A DNA stretch of 64,000 nucleotides, from the NCBI GenBank assembly GCA_965116115.1, contig OZ220486.1, positions 3,782,001 through 3,846,000 on the forward strand, given 5' to 3'. The notes beneath the pieces are model-generated. The model saw only the letters and a list, made by a program, of their open reading frames with translations, was not told the DNA's origin and did not search any database. Shown here in pieces: positions 62,876-64,000 of this stretch. Both the position numbers and the translations under genes were made by a program. How positions within the stretch are numbered: the stretch's first letter is position 1; every line of letters starts with the position of its first letter. Origin of the DNA: JAPOXR01 sp965116115. GTDB lineage: Bacteria > Pseudomonadota > Alphaproteobacteria > Rhodobacterales > Rhodobacteraceae.

Positions 62876-64000
62876 GTGTTCCCCGCCCACGCGGGGATGA
62901 ACCGGTTGTTGTGCAAATTCCGCGCTGCACAACAACGTGTTCCCCGCCCACGCGGGGATGAACCGCATGATTCCGCGCCGGTTTAGGCTGCTTGCGGGTG
63001 TTCCCCGCCCACGCGGGGATGAACCTTCTCAGCACCGGCATTCTGCCGTTCTCAAGCCGTGTTCCCCGCCCACGCGGGGATGAACCGGTTGGGCACGGTC
63101 AGCAAATGGCCGACCGGCCGTGTTCCCCGCCCACGCGGGGATGAACCGGAGCCGTCGTCCGAGCGCCGCGTTCTGTTATTGTGTTCCCCGCCCACGCGGG
63201 GATGAACCGATCTCGAGCGTGTGCAAACCAGTTTCTGGCAGGTGTTCCCCGCCCACGCGGGGATGAACCGTGCTGGAGGCGATACGGAAGCGCGGCGCGA
63301 TAGTGTTCCCCGCCCACGCGGGGATGAACCGGTCGAGGCGCGTGTCGACGCGCTCGAGGCGGCGTGTTCCCCGCCCACGCGGGGATGAACCGTCGAGGTA
63401 TTCAAGGTCGATTTCTTCACGGGCGTGTTCCCCGCCCACGCGGGGATGAACCGATACTGTTATCAAACCGGCGGTAAGGCACGCCGTGTTCCCCGCCCAC
63501 GCGGGGATGAACCGGACGCGGACCCGGCCCTGGTCCGCGAAGTGATGTGTTCCCCGCCCACGCGGGGATGAACCGACGCCGCGGTCGGAAGGCTCGAACG
63601 CGCCCGGGTGTTCCCCGCCCACGCGGGGATGAACCGTGATTGCCTGGCAGGCTGTCTAGTCTGCGACGGTGTTCCCCGCCCACGCGGGGATGAACCGATA
63701 CCGCAGAACATCAAACCGGGTCGCGTTTGGTGTTCCCCGCCCACGCGGGGATGAACCGGCGGACCGCCGGCTTGCCGAGCTTGTCTCCCTGTGTTCCCCG
63801 CCCACGCGGGGATGAACCGAGTGGTTTTAATCGCCGATATCGGCGTCAAAAGTGTTCCCCGCCCACGCGGGGATGAACCGGCGAAACAAAACGAACGACG
63901 GCTGAAAGCCGTGTGTTCCCCGCCCACGCGGGGATGAACCGCGTCGTGCTGGCCAGATTCACCGGCAGCTTCCGTGTTCCCCGCCCACGCGGGGATGAAC
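62876..64000 (+). CRISPR. Type I-E CRISPR array, 19 repeats, runs off the window
   Basis: Repeats of 29 bases begin GTGTTCCCCGCCCACGCGGG and end GGATGAACCG; a short GC palindrome (CCCCGC...GCGGGG) forms the hairpin for Cas6e. The period is exactly 61 bases from 62876 to 63974, giving 18 spacers of 32 bases and a last repeat cut by the window edge. All complete repeats look identical except the third, whose 29th base is T rather than G. Spacers all look different from each other. The absence of decayed repeats and the intact cas operon suggest an active system. Minus-strand reading across the array gives artificial repeated peptides (HPRVGGEH) that are not genes. Confidence 0.98.

Noticed and set aside
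63052..63927. Several minus-strand open frames with repeated peptides such as HPRVGGEH across the CRISPR array
   Set aside because: They arise because the 61-base period and the GC-rich repeats leave frames open. They have no ribosome sites and follow the repeat exactly.

Overview
The window reads as chromosome of an alphaproteobacterium with high GC. The evidence is gene content: an F1 operon in the order atpHAGDC without the Fo genes, a gloB/methyltransferase divergent pair, DUF2125 and DUF484 proteins, a phasin, PuuD/UraH purine breakdown, a DUF4212/sodium-solute symporter pair and a MaeB-type malic enzyme. I cannot name the genus. Several broken genes, IS remnants and tandem duplications suggest a genome that has recently been reshaped.

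Layout. 1-5.1 kb: the 3' end of prs, then the F1-ATPase operon on the minus strand. 5.1-6.1 kb: a gene-free stretch built around a long inverted repeat that has relatives elsewhere in the window. 6.1-16.6 kb: methyltransferase, gloB, a large autotransporter with a 12-base G tract near its start, clpA, an EamA transporter and a phasin, separated by gaps in which I see nothing. 16.7-33.1 kb: RecD2 helicase, a MotA/OmpA-type pair with a very long coiled coil, SPFH/NfeD, ChaC, DUF2125, TyrA-HisC, a broken dcm, PriA, a transaldolase and DUF484.

33.2-39.2 kb: xerC followed by a tandem array. Each unit pairs a degraded 3' piece of xerC with an opposite-strand gene for a small membrane-anchored coiled-coil protein. 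There are six copies of the small gene, and they differ mainly in the number of seven-residue coiled-coil units.

39.7-44.2 kb: an accessory island for a bacterial ubiquitin-like pathway. It holds a papain-like peptidase gene carrying a 16-base C tract, a small protein, an XRE regulator, a Multi_ubiq-like ubiquitin-fold protein, an E2-fold protein and a JAB-E1 fusion. The peptidase and the E1 are both out of frame here, at or near homopolymers. A 13-bp repeat lies on each side of the island. An IS5-type remnant follows.

45.3-53.7 kb: puuD, uraH, maeB, a phosphodiesterase and the symporter pair. 53.8-64 kb: a complete type I-E CRISPR-Cas locus. cas3 is divergent from casABCDE-cas1-cas2, and an array of 19 repeats runs off the window end. 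The ubiquitin-like island and the CRISPR locus make the right half of the window rich in probable phage defence; the xerC-linked array is the least explained structure.
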